DNA from: Ichthyophonus hoferi
Taxonomy: Eukaryota; Opisthokonta; Ichthyosporea; Ichthyophonida; Ichthyophonidae
Assembly: GCA_002751075.1 (NCBI GenBank)
Contig: NAOQ01000302.1
Location: 20,967 to 84,966, forward strand
DNA length: 64,000 nt
Direction of reading: 5' to 3'
Shown here: in pieces, positions 26,561 through 39,400 of the stretch
How the letters are laid out: the number at the start of each line of letters is the position of its first letter
Position numbering within the stretch: position 1 is the stretch's first letter
Notes under the pieces: model-generated
What the model was told of the DNA's origin: nothing
The model's database searches: none
The model's input: only the letters and a program-made list of their open reading frames with translations
Made by a program: the position numbers and the translations under genes

Positions 26561-26779
26561 ACAAACAAATGCTTGCACAAACTTGTTTCTATATTGGCTC
26601 CCTTTTTCTTTTCTTTATGACCCTGATATCATAAACCGATATCCGGCCAAGAGACAGTGTTGAAGCTAAGTTTTTTACCAATCTTACATATATATTATTC
26701 TTTTTATTGGGACCAGTTTTTTTACACACAGTTATGATTATTTTATGGTTAATAGAGAATTGTTAAGTATTTCCCATAC

Positions 26780-27460
26780 ACAGAATACCAATCTGAACGT
26801 TACACATAACTATTTGGTATTTTCCCATAGCTTTTACGTATATAATATTCTTCAAACGTAATAAAGACACTGTTTAATGTGACTAATCGCTCTTCCAGTT
26901 TTTCGGTCATTAAATTTATAGTTTTTTGATTCTCATGGGGCAGAAATTTATCACACAGATTCTTCATTGAAAGGTCAACCAGTCAGTCTAATACAGTCAA
27001 GCTATTAAAGAATACTTGTAGTGCCGATATATGAATGCAGGGGGTTATATCATAGCTATTGCTCATATTGTAAAATGCAAGGTAGAAAGCATAAAGTATC
27101 TCTAAATTCAAAGCAATTGTGTGCTCTATGTGCAGAACACAAAGGCTTTAGCTTGTCTTTTACCTATTGATAACTGCCTTTAGCAATTAAAAGATGGGCA
27201 CACCATGCATCAAATAAGATTCCTTACAACAGATACTAGTTCTATTCCTAATAGAACTTCTTTTCAAATCTCTAATACGTTCCTCTTCCCTGGTAATATT
27301 TATTATTTACGCCGAAGGATATATTGTCAAAAACGTCCTAATATAAATATTGGCATGCCTGTTAAGTTTATTTTACGATACGCTTTTTCCACATCCACGT
27401 GCATGCGTATTCAATCAAGCAACCTTCCCATAGTAAAGTTGATATCATCATATTTGTTAG
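26780..27460 (+). mobile_element. Third copia-type leader/Gag copy (truncated fossil)
   Basis: Repeats the 22930-23430 arrangement, including CATTAAAT...ATAGTTTTT, TTTATCA(C/G)CCAGATTCTT and the AAAGGCTTTAGCTTGTCTTT block. It ends before any pol sequence. Confidence 0.55.
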
Positions 27461-27534
27461 TCTTTTATATTTGGACTATGAGTGGAAAAATGCAGCAAAT
27501 GGATCCTTGAAGTTGGCTACACCACAATCTCATA

Positions 27535-27620
27535 GAGAATGACCACAACACAATCCCTAGTATAAAAAAACCACAATCCCAAGTATAGAATGACCACAAT
27601 CCCAAGTATAGAATTGTATT
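27535..27620 (+). repeat. Short tandem repeat, unit ~23 bp
   Basis: GAATGACCACAA followed by CCCTAGTATA or CCCAAGTATA recurs three to four times with small changes. Confidence 0.75.
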
Positions 27621-30600
27621 GGTGCTTTAAAATAGATAACGCGGCATTACACTTGAAAGTTTGCGCCACTCATTAACACCAATAACAAACCGTATCTTTG
27701 AATAAATGAAATGCCTTAATATCATTGCATGGCTTTACGAATACACCCAACCAATGAAAGATTTGGCACGTGAGAGTGCAGTGCTTTATACATATGACTA
27801 CCAGTGAATAGAAAACGTGACAAAAAATATTGAGCATGGTCCAATGTTATCACCTCACGTATAGATATACAACTATGAACTCGTTCAAATTGATCGCATG
27901 GGAGTTTTGTTTTAATAGGCCCTTCAAATCTTATCGATCACGTGAGCATACAGTTTTTTGTAGGCCCCATCTCAAACTAACAACAGGTTATTTCTTATGA
28001 CAATACTTTGACCTCATGTCTACCTTAGTGGGTGTAACATACTGCATGGGAAGATAATTACAAGAAAGAAAAAAAATTAAAGAGTAATAATATATCAAAT
28101 TTTTTATTAAAACAAAAGAGGCCACTAGTACTCCTACCTTTAGCACGACTCGCGTAAGAAACTTGCCTTAGTATTTTTTTCTGGATATGCCAAGAGATTA
28201 AATGCTAACGCAAAAGATTGTCAATAGATGTAAAACCGTTGGACCCGTAAGTAAGATCTATGACAACATTTTGACAGCCCTCCATACTCCACCTCCTTAC
28301 TCCGGATCAATTACTTTTAATATATATTTGATATCTTGAAGAAAAAAAATTCACTGATAAAGGTGTTTTAATAATCATAATTTTCCTGGACCAATGTAAA
28401 AATGTTCTATAGAAGAAATCGTCTAACATGAAACTAGCACAAAGAGCCACATTTAGATAATCATACCCTAGTGGCCATATAAAGCGACCAGAGCAATCGG
28501 ATGGGTCCACCAGAGCCAACTCAACCTGAGGAACCAGATCAAACGCTTGGGGTTATATTCAACTAAATATTACTAAACTTTGAGATACGTATGGTAGAAT
28601 GATTGTTGACCAGCTTTATACCATGCCTCGGGCGTCAGATATTATTGGAGTCCGAAAAGCTAAAGAGCAGCATGATGAAATCTCTTTATATCCAATACAT
28701 TCGCTTATTGTGGCTCTTTAGATTAAGCTACAAATAGTACTACTTACATATCATGCTTTATTTTTGCCTTGTTCTCAGTAGTACATTCAATTTCAAAACA
28801 ACAAATCTAAGAGCAATCAAACTGTACGTTTGCACGGCTCAAGGATAACCAATGATCTACGAAGCATATAGTGTCTTTTAAATATATCACCCAATAATGT
28901 TGTTGTACGAGCCAGTGATATAGAAGCCAATTAGAATTTTTCTCCAGGTGGTTGCCATGAAAGACATAAGTAGGTTGTATTAATCAAGCAAAGTAGGTTA
29001 AACTGAGTAAATATATAGTGTATAGTAAGCCATTGGAAATAATTTTGTATTTAATAACGTAATATAAGACAGTCGGTAATAAAATAATAAGTACTAATTA
29101 TTAGTTACGCGCAGATAGATGTAAAGTACTTATTGCCTTATGCGTTTGCTATGAGTATATAAGAAATAATGGAAAATAAATTATAGATTCCACCATTTTC
29201 CTATAACCGAAACCTTGTATGCTTTAGAATCATATGATATTAACATATTTTTTTAATTGAGACAAATAGATAGTGTAGGATGAGTTTGACTTAAAATGCC
29301 TTAATATCTCACGGGCATCAAGTGACATTGTTCAGCATAAAAATCACGTCATCATTTGAGGGCACACATCAAACTGCAGGGATGCGTTATGGGCAATAGG
29401 CAAATATTTGGATTTTATTATGTCTGAGATCACATATCTAACAAACGTGAGATGAAAGGAAAAATTATGCGAATGGGCAATTGGATAATTCCCTCGTTTT
29501 TACCATTCTTTTCATCTTGCTTTGCGTTAGCTTCAAGCTCTAATAGGTACTATCTCTTTTGTAAAGGAATTGGCGCTCTTTACCGAATCCCCACCAGGCA
29601 CAATCATTCTGCTACTAAAAATAGAGATGATAAACACACAATGATAGAGTAATTTTTTACTCTGTTGGCGTTGTTGGTTGGCTTATATGTTTCTTTCTCG
29701 ACTGCTACTTGTCTGATTGTATAATTGTGTGGAAGATAGTCTTTGGTACAACCATCATGCATTTTAATCCATGCGCTTATATAAAAAAATATTCCCTTGT
29801 ACATGCATAAAAAATGAAATTGTAAGCGCCATATCTTTAGCCTAAAAATTTTCTTCTATGCACATAAATGCCAAAGGCATTGCTTTTGTTTAAAGTCATC
29901 TAGACTTAACAGAGTAAGTTAGTACCAAAATGGATAATCCACCAATCAGATAATGCAAAGGATTCTGCTAATTCAGGCCAGACCATCAAAGTACGCATTG
30001 AGTTGCTTACGGCTCTACTGTTGTGTTTATTGGCAAAAGGATAAAAATATATTTTTATCCAACCTTTCAACATATTATGATGTCATGGAAATTAATGGTA
30101 ATTTTTATACATACGATTACTATCTGAATCATCGCTAATAGGAAATTCGGTAATTTGTAATAAACTTAAAATTTTAATTGCTGCAAATAGGTCGTGACCA
30201 TTCTTTGCCATTGGGCTTTCTTGTGCTTTTCATATTAATTTAGCCATGTATGAAAGCAACTTATTATCCAATTAAAGGAACTGAATGCCTTGGGCAAAGG
30301 CCCATTCCTATTGAACAGCTGTGCGCAAGTTTAATTTTTGCAAAAATATCTTGACGATCGATATGGCACTTAAAATGTGAAATTGCATAAGATGGGAGTC
30401 ACTTGGTCATGCGGGAATATCCCACGCTAATTTATATAGAAATTCTGATGCATAAACAGCCAGGGATTCCCTAGAGGTTCCTTTTATTCCAAAATAATTG
30501 GAACCAGTCTTTACTGAACATTATCTTCCCCTCAGTTAACATTCCTTTACCTCCCGCCGCCCAGTCTGTGCACTTGAAAGTTTAAAGGGGGGATTTTTTG

Positions 30601-31270
30601 AAAACGTAACTTCAACTTGAATAATGCTATACACTACGTGCCACAGAAACGCTTATCCACTCATATTATCTTGCTTATATGTGTAAACTCTTGTTGGAAC
30701 CTGCTTTTTAACTAGATTAAGTCATATAAAAAAGTGTAAATTTATTATTTACTATACTTTACATAAATATGAACACATCCATTGCTACCAGTCTACCGTA
30801 CTATCTACTTACTATCAATAACAATCCTACCATAATCTGCTTCCCTGGCGTCTGCTTTATCTTTTGGTTAACCACCGCATCCAATCCACTTTTCCCGAAA
30901 GTGGTGAGAATATATTCTAAATAAGTGTGAAATATTATATCTGTATTTTCATGGTTGTAATTTTAAGCGTTTCTTATTAGTCCTCGGTTCCAGGCTTGGT
31001 TAATCGGGAACAATAATGTGTGACCCGCGGCCTTCTCAACAAGCAAAACCAGCCGATTGCGTTCATATCTAATGCACATGCGGTAAACTGGGGAGATTGG
31101 AAACAGCGGAGTGATTGAAAACACGTCATTATTAGGTAAACTACTGGTGCTGAAATATATATATATATATATATATATATTCATTTTCAAATAGTTTTAC
31201 TGAAAAGTTGGTAACTCTATCATATTATAAGTGCCTTATTGCGATTCTAGGGAGATAAAGATATCATAAT
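27621..31270. other. Gene-poor intergenic stretch
   Basis: No exon set, conserved domain or clear repeat family could be recognised. The few frames above 60 codons (29452-29652, 29953-30138, 30963-31190) have chance-like composition. A (TA) run lies at 31158-31180. Confidence 0.45.
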
Positions 31271-31277
31271 ATTAAAG

Positions 31278-31379
31278 CCAATAAGCGAATCTGTCGCATG
31301 TCTAATATTCATTTTTTATTGGTTACCTATCATTACTTATAGTACTACACGGTTACTGGTTTTCATCAATCTATATAAA
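31278..31379 (+). promoter_or_regulatory. CCAAT and TATA promoter of the ubiquitin-like gene
   Basis: CCAAT at 31278-31282, inverse CCAAT (ATTGG) at 31318-31322 and TATATAAA at 31372-31379. Transcription would start near 31400-31405, leaving a ~70-base leader with a strong T-rich tract before the start codon. Confidence 0.6.
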
Positions 31380-31474
31380 TTCTTATTCTGACCAGTTTGT
31401 ATAATTCAGTTTGGTTTCTCTCGTATTTTTTGTTATATATTTTTTTGTTTTTTTTTGGTTCATTTGTTCCTAAA

Positions 31475-32278
31475 ATGGCTGACAATATGAAACAATTAGA
31501 AACCGAAGACAAAAGTCGCACAGTAGGTGCCCCTGTCTCAGTTACTCCTCCAGCTGCAGAAGCGGGTGCCAAGGATGCAGCTACAGTCGTTGCAAATCAG
31601 TTACCTCTTCCTCCACAGGCATACTGTACCCCACCTATACAGACGAGACTTCCACACCCTTGGTTTAGACGTTCGCAATGTCCCGCTCCTATTAGCCAAA
31701 CACATGTCAATAGTTATCATATCCGAGTAAGGTCGAGCATGGGAATTGCTTGTCGTGTCCGTGTGCGTGAGACAGATAAGATTTCATCCGTTCTTCTTAC
31801 AGTTAGCTCCTTTACTGGTGTGTCTCCTTCTCGCCTTCAATTAATTCTTCGAAAGACGGGGAAAGAATTAACAGAAGGGTACAAGACACTTAAAGATTAT
31901 AATATTGTAGATGGGGATGTTATTCATATGATGCCACGCCTCCGTTCTGGTCCACTTGGCAGTTATCCTATGTTTTATACTCTTTGCACCGAAGATGACA
32001 GTGATAGCGATTCAGAGTCAATTCCACAATCATTATCTGTGCGCCTGCGTAAACTTGATGAAACACAGGAAGAATTAGAAGCCGTGTTCGTTGGCGATGA
32101 AATAGCTATTTCTCCTTTTATTCCAGCTGCTGAAGCGGAGGGACCACAGGTAACCCCAGTTGAAGAAGCTGTTGCGAACTTAGAAAAAGACAAAGATCAC
32201 GAGAATACACGTAAACGGATGCTTGAGTTAAAGGAAAAGATGCAGAAGGCGAGAGATACTAAGCGTAGAAAGCTTTGA
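31475..32278 (+). CDS. Ubiquitin-like-domain protein, 267 aa, intronless
   Basis: Residues 81-156 form a ubiquitin-like fold: YHIRVRSSMG (first strand), SSVLLTVSSFTGVSPSRLQLIL (helix and strand), RKTGKELTEGYKTLKDYNI (the GKxLxDxxTLxDYNI loop) and MMPRLRSG, close to ubiquitin's LRLRGG but without the di-glycine. The N-terminal 80 residues are Pro/Ala-rich and disordered. After the domain come an acidic DDSDSDSES patch (176-182) and a charged C-terminal helix from about 234 ending in the basic KRRKL, a likely nuclear signal. The start at 31475 is chosen because an upstream in-frame ATG at 31397 lies about where transcription should begin and would add a T-rich-leader translation. An AATAAA lies at 32556. 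It has the shape of an adaptor or ubiquitin-pathway scaffold. I cannot assign it to a named family; the single exon may mean a retrocopy. Confidence 0.75.
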   Translation: MADNMKQLETEDKSRTVGAPVSVTPPAAEAGAKDAATVVANQLPLPPQAYCTPPIQTRLPHPWFRRSQCPAPISQTHVNSYHIRVRSSMGIACRVRVRETDKISSVLLTVSSFTGVSPSRLQLILRKTGKELTEGYKTLKDYNIVDGDVIHMMPRLRSGPLGSYPMFYTLCTEDDSDSDSESIPQSLSVRLRKLDETQEELEAVFVGDEIAISPFIPAAEAEGPQVTPVEEAVANLEKDKDHENTRKRMLELKEKMQKARDTKRRKL

Positions 32279-32654
32279 ACGTAAATTTTAATTTACTTAA
32301 GCACTGAGCTAGACTATCACGTTACCCTTTTAAGACAATTTTGAATGAAATAATGCTTGCTTTGTATTTTTTATTAATTAAAGTTTGAATTTCGAGTATG
32401 TTATGTTAGACAACAAATGCCATGAATCCAGTCTGGACTTGGCAATATTAAATATGTTTTGGTCCAAATAACCAGAATGACATGATCCATTTTTATACGC
32501 TGTCATTTCATTTAACTTTTGAATTGCAGGGTATCATATCATGCCCTTTGGTTGAAATAAAACTTCAAAATTTGCGCCTCAATTATGACTTGTATAGTTG
32601 GTGATCTACCAGATTATTCTTTTTGAGCCTACGTAAGCATCCGATTTTTCAAAT

Positions 32655-33225
32655 TTTAAATTAGATACTTAACTGGTTATTTCTACAAGTCATTCTTGTT
32701 GGCTAATAACTGTTTCATGAGCCTCTTGTACTATTTAAACAATGCATTGTGTCTTATTTGTTAAGCCGAAGCGATTATTAGTGCGTAACTGTTTTGGTCT
32801 TATTCTATTTAGGCGTACCCCGTCTCATTTTTCTCTTTTTAAAATAGATACTTAAACATAACATGTTGTTTTTGTTGGCCAGTAACTGTGTTTCACGCGA
32901 GCATCTGTACTATTTAAAAATGAGTTATTACGTATTCGTCAAGCTGAAACGTGCACGTCTGATCTGAAATGTATATTACCTACCCGTAACACTGGTTAGT
33001 AATGCCCTTTGGTCTTACTTTATTTAGTCCACTTAATTTAGGCATATGAATATTTTTTTTCCTATTTTAAAATAGATACTTAACTGGTTATTTCACGAAC
33101 ATCTGTAACTATTTTAAAAACGGAATATTTCTCACTCGCTAAGCTGAAGAGTACACATCTGATCGGAAATGCATATTTTTTTGGTCTTATTCTATTTGGC
33201 CCACTTAATTTTGTACACGTATTCC
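32655..33225 (+). repeat. Three degenerate tandem copies of a ~200-bp unit
   Basis: Each unit starts with A(A/T)TAGATACTTAA (32664, 32845, 33070). It continues with GGTTATTTC or TGTTGTTTTTGTTGGC, then ACTATTTAAA, AAGC(C/T)GAA, and ends with TTTTGGTCTTATTCTATTTAG or close variants. Lengths differ (roughly 180-225 bp). It starts ~380 bp after the ubiquitin-like gene. Confidence 0.7.
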
Positions 33226-33986
33226 CAGAGTGACCTATTATTAGATCCATTAGCAAAACATAAGATAGTAAATTTCCTGTAACTGCTCCGAAGGATTATA
33301 CATTTATCTATATAGTTGAAATTTGCTATAAAATAAATTAATAATAGTATGAAAGAACAATTAAGAGATAGAGAAAACCTCAAAACAAGATACTCTCACC
33401 TGTATCTATCTAGGGATAAGAGATAAGAAAATATGCTAACTATAGGAAACCTAGAGCCTTAATTGAATAAAAATGAATGGTATAGTATAGTCCCTGTAGC
33501 ACAGCGTTTATGACATAATAGGGTATTTGCCCACGTGTGACTTCCAAATTACCTTAAGAACAACCCAGCTGACGTAAGATTGGATGTATGTATACAATGA
33601 TTATTATAACTAATATTTATTGCGTAAAATTCATTTTAATAATGGAATTTTTTAATATTTTTCATCACCAATAAATCTTCACAGTTAATACTAATTATAG
33701 ATTAATTTGTTTGATCAATATTTTAATGGCAATATAAAATAGCCATGATTAAAATTCAATCTTATCCTGTCTAAATAAGATACACGACCATGTCTTGTTT
33801 TTAAGGGTCTATGGGAATTTTTATTTTAAGAAAGCCTAACTCTAAATGATGAAAAGTAATGGGTTGTTAAAGGACTCAAGATATTAATAAACATCCTGTG
33901 CAATGAGAAGGGTAGAGAGGAAACAGGTTGACCTTAGTGTCTCGTGAAGAAATCTTGAGAAAAGGAGTATGTGGAGTATAGAGTGC
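33226..33986. other. AT-rich intergenic, no gene seen
   Basis: Only short chance frames. Confidence 0.4.
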
Positions 33987-34312
33987 TGTTGGAAATAAGT
34001 AGAGACAGGGTAGGTCCCTGTGACCTCTAGATGTGGTCATAATGCCATTTTTTGTGGACTATCTTTTTGAGGGAAAGATGCCAAGTTTCCTCAACACAAA
34101 TAAGGACTGCTGTAGCTCACCCTGGTATTTGCAAGACCGTAGAGTCATTGATCAAAGCTGCTGTAGCTATTTAATAATAATGAAATGTCTTGGTATATCT
34201 GTAATTCGTACATGCAAGGGTACACGTTAAAGCACCTCTTAATTTGGCATTTCCTTAATTTTAAATGAATATTGATCACTGGGTCCAAACCTATCTCTAC
34301 TTATTTCCAACA
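33987..34312. mobile_element. MITE with TGTTGGAAATAAGTAGAGA terminal inverted repeats
   Basis: The left end TGTTGGAAATAAGTAGAGA (33987) is matched by TCTCTACTTATTTCCAACA at 34294-34312, giving a 326-bp element without transposase. Flanks AGTGC and AATGC could be a worn target duplication. A partial relative lies at 35095-35176. Confidence 0.75.
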
Positions 34313-35094
34313 AATGCTATGATACAAATATATGGAAAATAATTGGACAGAAATTATTATGATCTCGGACAAGGATAATTAGAGATACTGTTTCTACATA
34401 TTTTGAAGAATATTCCCTGGCGTACTTAATTAGGACTATTTGGACCCCAACCTCTACACTTCTAGTTATTGTGTGTTCCTCTAAAACAGAAACATTATAA
34501 AGATAGAAAACAAGAATTACAACAGATTCTATTACTATGTAATAAACATTAGGAAGTAGAACATATTGTGGAGGCTCCGATCAAGGAGATTAGCTCCATT
34601 TTACTTGAGGCTATATGAATATTGCAGTACAATGTATTTTATCCAAAAGTAAATAGTGAGACATTCACAGGGGAAGTTAAAGAGTTGATAAAAGAAACTA
34701 CAGAAGGTGGGTGGGGAGCGTTACCAACACTAACTATAGATGTATTCGTTATACTTTGAAAAGGCCCAGAGTACACCAATATCTTGTTTGATCACCGATG
34801 TTGCGCCGTTAATTTGACAGAGCCTTGACTTAGGCAGTATATCTAATGACCTTTGAGATACAGCAGTCGAGAGGTCATAATAACTAGAACACGTTTTATG
34901 TGTCCCAAGGAAAATATAAACAAACCTAAACCTTAACATACATTCCCTCTGTACGTGATGTAAAAGAATTTTCAGCGCCTTAAAGCATTTTAATAGTCAA
35001 TAGTAGGTGAAAGAAAATTAATAATGGAGGCCGTGTTAGAAAAAAGTACATCCATTTAATTTAGTATACTTGCTTTATAAAGCTATATTATTTA

Positions 35095-35176
35095 AAACAC
35101 CTCTTAGGCCGGTATTCTCTAAATTATAAATGGATATAGTTCATGCGGACCGAACCTGTCTACTTATTTCCAACAG
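35095..35176. mobile_element. Truncated copy of the same MITE (right end)
   Basis: Shares CACCTCTTA, TAAATG(G/A)ATAT, GACCGAACCTGTCTACTTATTTCCAACA-type sequence with 34233-34312. The left end is not found nearby. Confidence 0.6.
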
Positions 35177-36489
35177 GTTAGGTAAGGCCTCAGACTGGTA
35201 TTTGTGTTCCTGTGATATATATTGTGGTTGTGAATACCTAATAACAAAATTATATACTCTGTCTAGTTAAGCCGATAATTGCTAAAAAAAAAAAAATCAT
35301 AAGGTTGAAAAGGTAGTATTGGGGCTTTTGGGTTTGTTTTTGATTTTAATAAAACTCAATACAGGGAAGGCATAAAGCATAAAAAATAGGAAAACTCTAG
35401 CGCTAGCAGTCAGTCCGAGAAGATTTTCTTTTGGAAAAGAAAGAATTGTAATGGATCTATTAATAGTTCAGTCTGAAAAACAGCCACTAAAAACTTTAAA
35501 ATAAAACCATTCTGTCATAGCTAATGACAGAAACATTTTTTTGTCATAAACAAACAGAATCATGTTTATAATTTGTCTAAGTATGTTCTCAATTGTAGGC
35601 ATTACTTTGAGTTTTATTTGGACTATTCGACTACATATATTTGTAAGGGTATTCTAAACAGACCTATTGCACCTCTATATTTTACTATTTAGATATGTCT
35701 TTCTAGAAATGGTTCATATTTCTCGTCACTTAATATACATGTGCAGGGTAATACAAACAAAAACCCTGTTATATTAACATGCTTATTATTCCTTCTATAT
35801 CGCTTAGGTTCAATAGAAAATTAATAATCACCGCTCTTCTTGGACATTTTTTTAATTTGCCCATCTGTTCTAATTCAATGTTTATTACTAACAACAGATT
35901 TATATATTTAAGTTAACTGTACACCTATACTATAGCCTATTTGCAATATGAACAGCGAATAAAAAGTCTTGTATACAATTTAATGAAACATTGCGTATTA
36001 TAAAAATAATATTTGTAAACTAGATAAGATGCTTATTAGTTGAATGATCAGAAATACTGTAACTAATAGAAGTACAAACTACTAGAATACTAGAAGGCCA
36101 GTGAACTAATTCTATAGGACTAACGGGGTACAAAGCACAATAAGGAAATATATATATCTTACCCAATTCAAGACTTCCGGTAGATGGATATTAATGTTTC
36201 TTATCATTCAAATGATATCCTACTTTATCCTAAGTTATCATGGCAAATACTGTCCGATATTGTCGGATACTCCCTGATTTTGCAGATATTCGTTCCGGTT
36301 GCTGACCATATTTGTATTTAGCAAACCCAATCGAAAAGCTGCCACTATGACAAACAAACTATTATTAACACCTATTATTATTAACATACTTACATATTAC
36401 TGTTAGTGTAGGTTTTTGTTTTGTCTGTATATCTGCACTAGTATTACGGGCTTTTAAACAGAACTCTTGTTGGAAGTTATTCGTTCCTA
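35177..36489. other. Intergenic, possible promoter of the next gene
   Basis: AT-rich with no gene. A CCAAT-type pentamer at about 36329 and the near-palindrome GTCCGATATTGTCGGATAC at 36250 lie 160-240 bp before the next start codon. No TATA box. Confidence 0.4.
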
Positions 36490-39400
36490 ATGTCCAGAAG
36501 GAGAGGGACGGCAAAATACCCGGGCCATCGGGCGGCCAAATCTTTATTAGATACAGCTACTGCATTTGTATATGCTAACCAACAAATTGTAGCTATTGTA
36601 ACAGTTATTTTGTGCATACTTTTTTATGTAGGTGCACGCCTGCACGCTAAAAATCTTGAAAAAAAACTAGGACACGGTAAAAAGGTTGGACTATTGGAAG
36701 CCTCTTCTAGTTTGATTAAGGCTGTCTTGAAATTCTTTGGCATTATGTATCTTTATAAGGCTGTTAGTAATATCTTCAAACGCTTTGGAAAGGAAGACAA
36801 GACTACACCAAACATTTCGGATTCGTCTAAGAGGTGAGATCTTTTGATGTTATGCATGGTAATTGAGGTTTTCAATGTCTTTTTACTTAGTGCAACAAAA
36901 AAGATATAATTTTATAGACGGGTATAGTCAGGTAAGATCCCTACCATTATGAATATACTTGTATCGCGCTAACAGAGATATACTTTAGTAAAAAAAAATA
37001 TAGATGCCCTCAGCTGGCACATGTTTTTTAGGACGTTTGACATACAACTTAATACGGGCCTATAAGTCATTACATAAATATAAGTACATGCATTTTTATA
37101 CACCTACTAGAATTTTATGTATTGTTACCTCTGCGAGTGAGGCCGGGTGGGGTGGGGGCCGAGGGGTACATATATCTAGATTATTATATAGTAACTAGAG
37201 CGTGTTGTTAGATTGAGGTATAGTCCTATATAAGTTATTCATTTTATTATTATTTTATTATTTATTTAATCATAAGGGACTACTTTTAACTATCCCTTGG
37301 TTGGTTATGGCCATACCTAGCAGAAAGCACTTGATTACTTTCAATTATATATATATATATATATATCATAGTTTAGTCTACTTATTAGTTATAATCTATA
37401 GTAGTGACATTCAAGATTGGAGTAGAATAATACTTGTAAAATAAATTGAAATGATTATTAAAAATGAACTGTACATGACTGTTTACAAGCATACTACTGG
37501 TTGCTGGTTCTCAAGCATTTTTCTGTGACACTATCTATTAGAAGAGGTAACAAACCAAACCCTTTATGTAGCCAGGGTTGACTTGAGTATTCCTACATGC
37601 ATATACACCATAATACATTACCATAGACAGACACGTATATACGTGCATACATATATTCTCAGATCATTACCTACATTATCTTTAACACTACCTTTTATTA
37701 CCTTTGATTTTATCTTTTCTTTATTGGTTTATGTCTGTTGGTGTTTAATAATCTTTTTATTAGCTGTGGTTCTTGCTTGACTATATATATGTATTTATAT
37801 TTATTTTGGGTTTCTGTATTTATGTATTTATATATTCATAACACACTTTATCTTTCTCTCTGTATTTTTCTGTCTTTCTATCCAGGTTAATTTAGCACAA
37901 GAATCTATTCTTTTTATTATATTTTTTCATACTATGACCTCTAGCCAATAACTTAATATGATTCCTAGCTAAATAAAGAGAAGGTATACATAGAGCTATT
38001 TATGTTTCGAGAACTGATTTGTATACACAACATGGGTATGTATATATGTCAAATATAGCTCTATATACGCCGTAGGGTAAATAGTTGGTTATAATTAATG
38101 AAATTAATAATGACTAGTTAGATAATTAGTCTGCACATAGCATATTATGCTTGGTGGTATAACAGACCTCTACCTCTAACAACACCAACACATATGGTGT
38201 CAAAGATAGATGCATATACCACCTAGCCAAAGCAACTGTAGTTATAATTATCCAATTAACTAATGCTAGATTTAGAAAGCATAAAAAGGTTATATCTAGG
38301 ACAGATTAGTGATACTCAATACTGAATAAAGGCTAAACAGTTTTTATCTTAATTATCTGCTTGCAATGGTCGGCTACCACCCTGGACATGGGTGACATAA
38401 CTACTACACAGGCGGAGATCGACAATATAATTATCCACTTTCAGTGTAATAGAGAATTTCAAAACTAATTAGGTACTAATTATTATTTTAATTAAGCCGT
38501 TATTCCACATGGAAAGCTTTTTCACCCTAGTTATAAGTCCATAGGTTTTTTCACTTCTAAAATGGCATGCAATTCAATCGCCTGCATACACTAATTGTAT
38601 ATTTCCCCTCACTCGGGAGAAAATATGATTTTTTCTTTTCTTTTTTAAACAGTATTATGTATTGTATACTCCCTTTGCTGTGGTTCCCTTTCTTTTTCTA
38701 CCTCTCTAACCATACCTTACTTCCACCCGCTATTCTTTTTATATTTTTCTCTTCTCTCTCTCTCTCTCTCCTTTCCCCCCTTATACACCCCCTCCTCGCT
38801 CTATCTTTCTGTATATACTCCTATATACCTTCCTTTCTTCCTAGTGATTCCACCTTTAAAAAGCATAACGTCTCCAAAAATAAAAGTTCAGCCAGTAAGG
38901 ATGGCTTTCCATACCAATCAGCTTATGCAACAAAACTGATCTATGAACGAAAAGGGTAGGTTTAATAATAGCTATTATTAAATATAATTAGATGTTTTTT
39001 TTTGTTTCTATTTTTCCTCTTCCGCACACATCCATACACGTACATTCTTTCATTTACACAAGTGTATACTTCTAGTCTTTCTTTACCTATAATTATATCA
39101 GTGCATGGTTTGAAATACATAATTCATCTAACCACCTAGCTATCTACCCACAGAACTATGTTTGTTGATCATGACGGTGATTTTGCCAACGAGTTTTATG
39201 AGGAGCACAATGGGACACTAATGAAAATCAGCAAAGGATTGAAGCCCGAGGGGACTGTAAAACTATCGCATCCTACTATTAACCCCGAAATCCCGGTGGT
39301 TTTACAGGTATACTCTTTTGTACTTGACTCCGTCTTTTTTCTTCTTTGAGACTATATATATATATGTATGTATATTGATATGTAAATAACATATATTCCA

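Noticed and set aside
27535-27620. CRISPR-like array
   Set aside because: Only three to four imperfect units with no unique spacers; a plain short tandem repeat in a eukaryotic genome.
38366-38391. Mini first exon MVGYHPGH for the TUSC2-like gene
   Set aside because: Phase fits, but it has no coding support and a weak donor (GTGACA). The 36490 exon fits the same phase with a perfect donor and matching composition.
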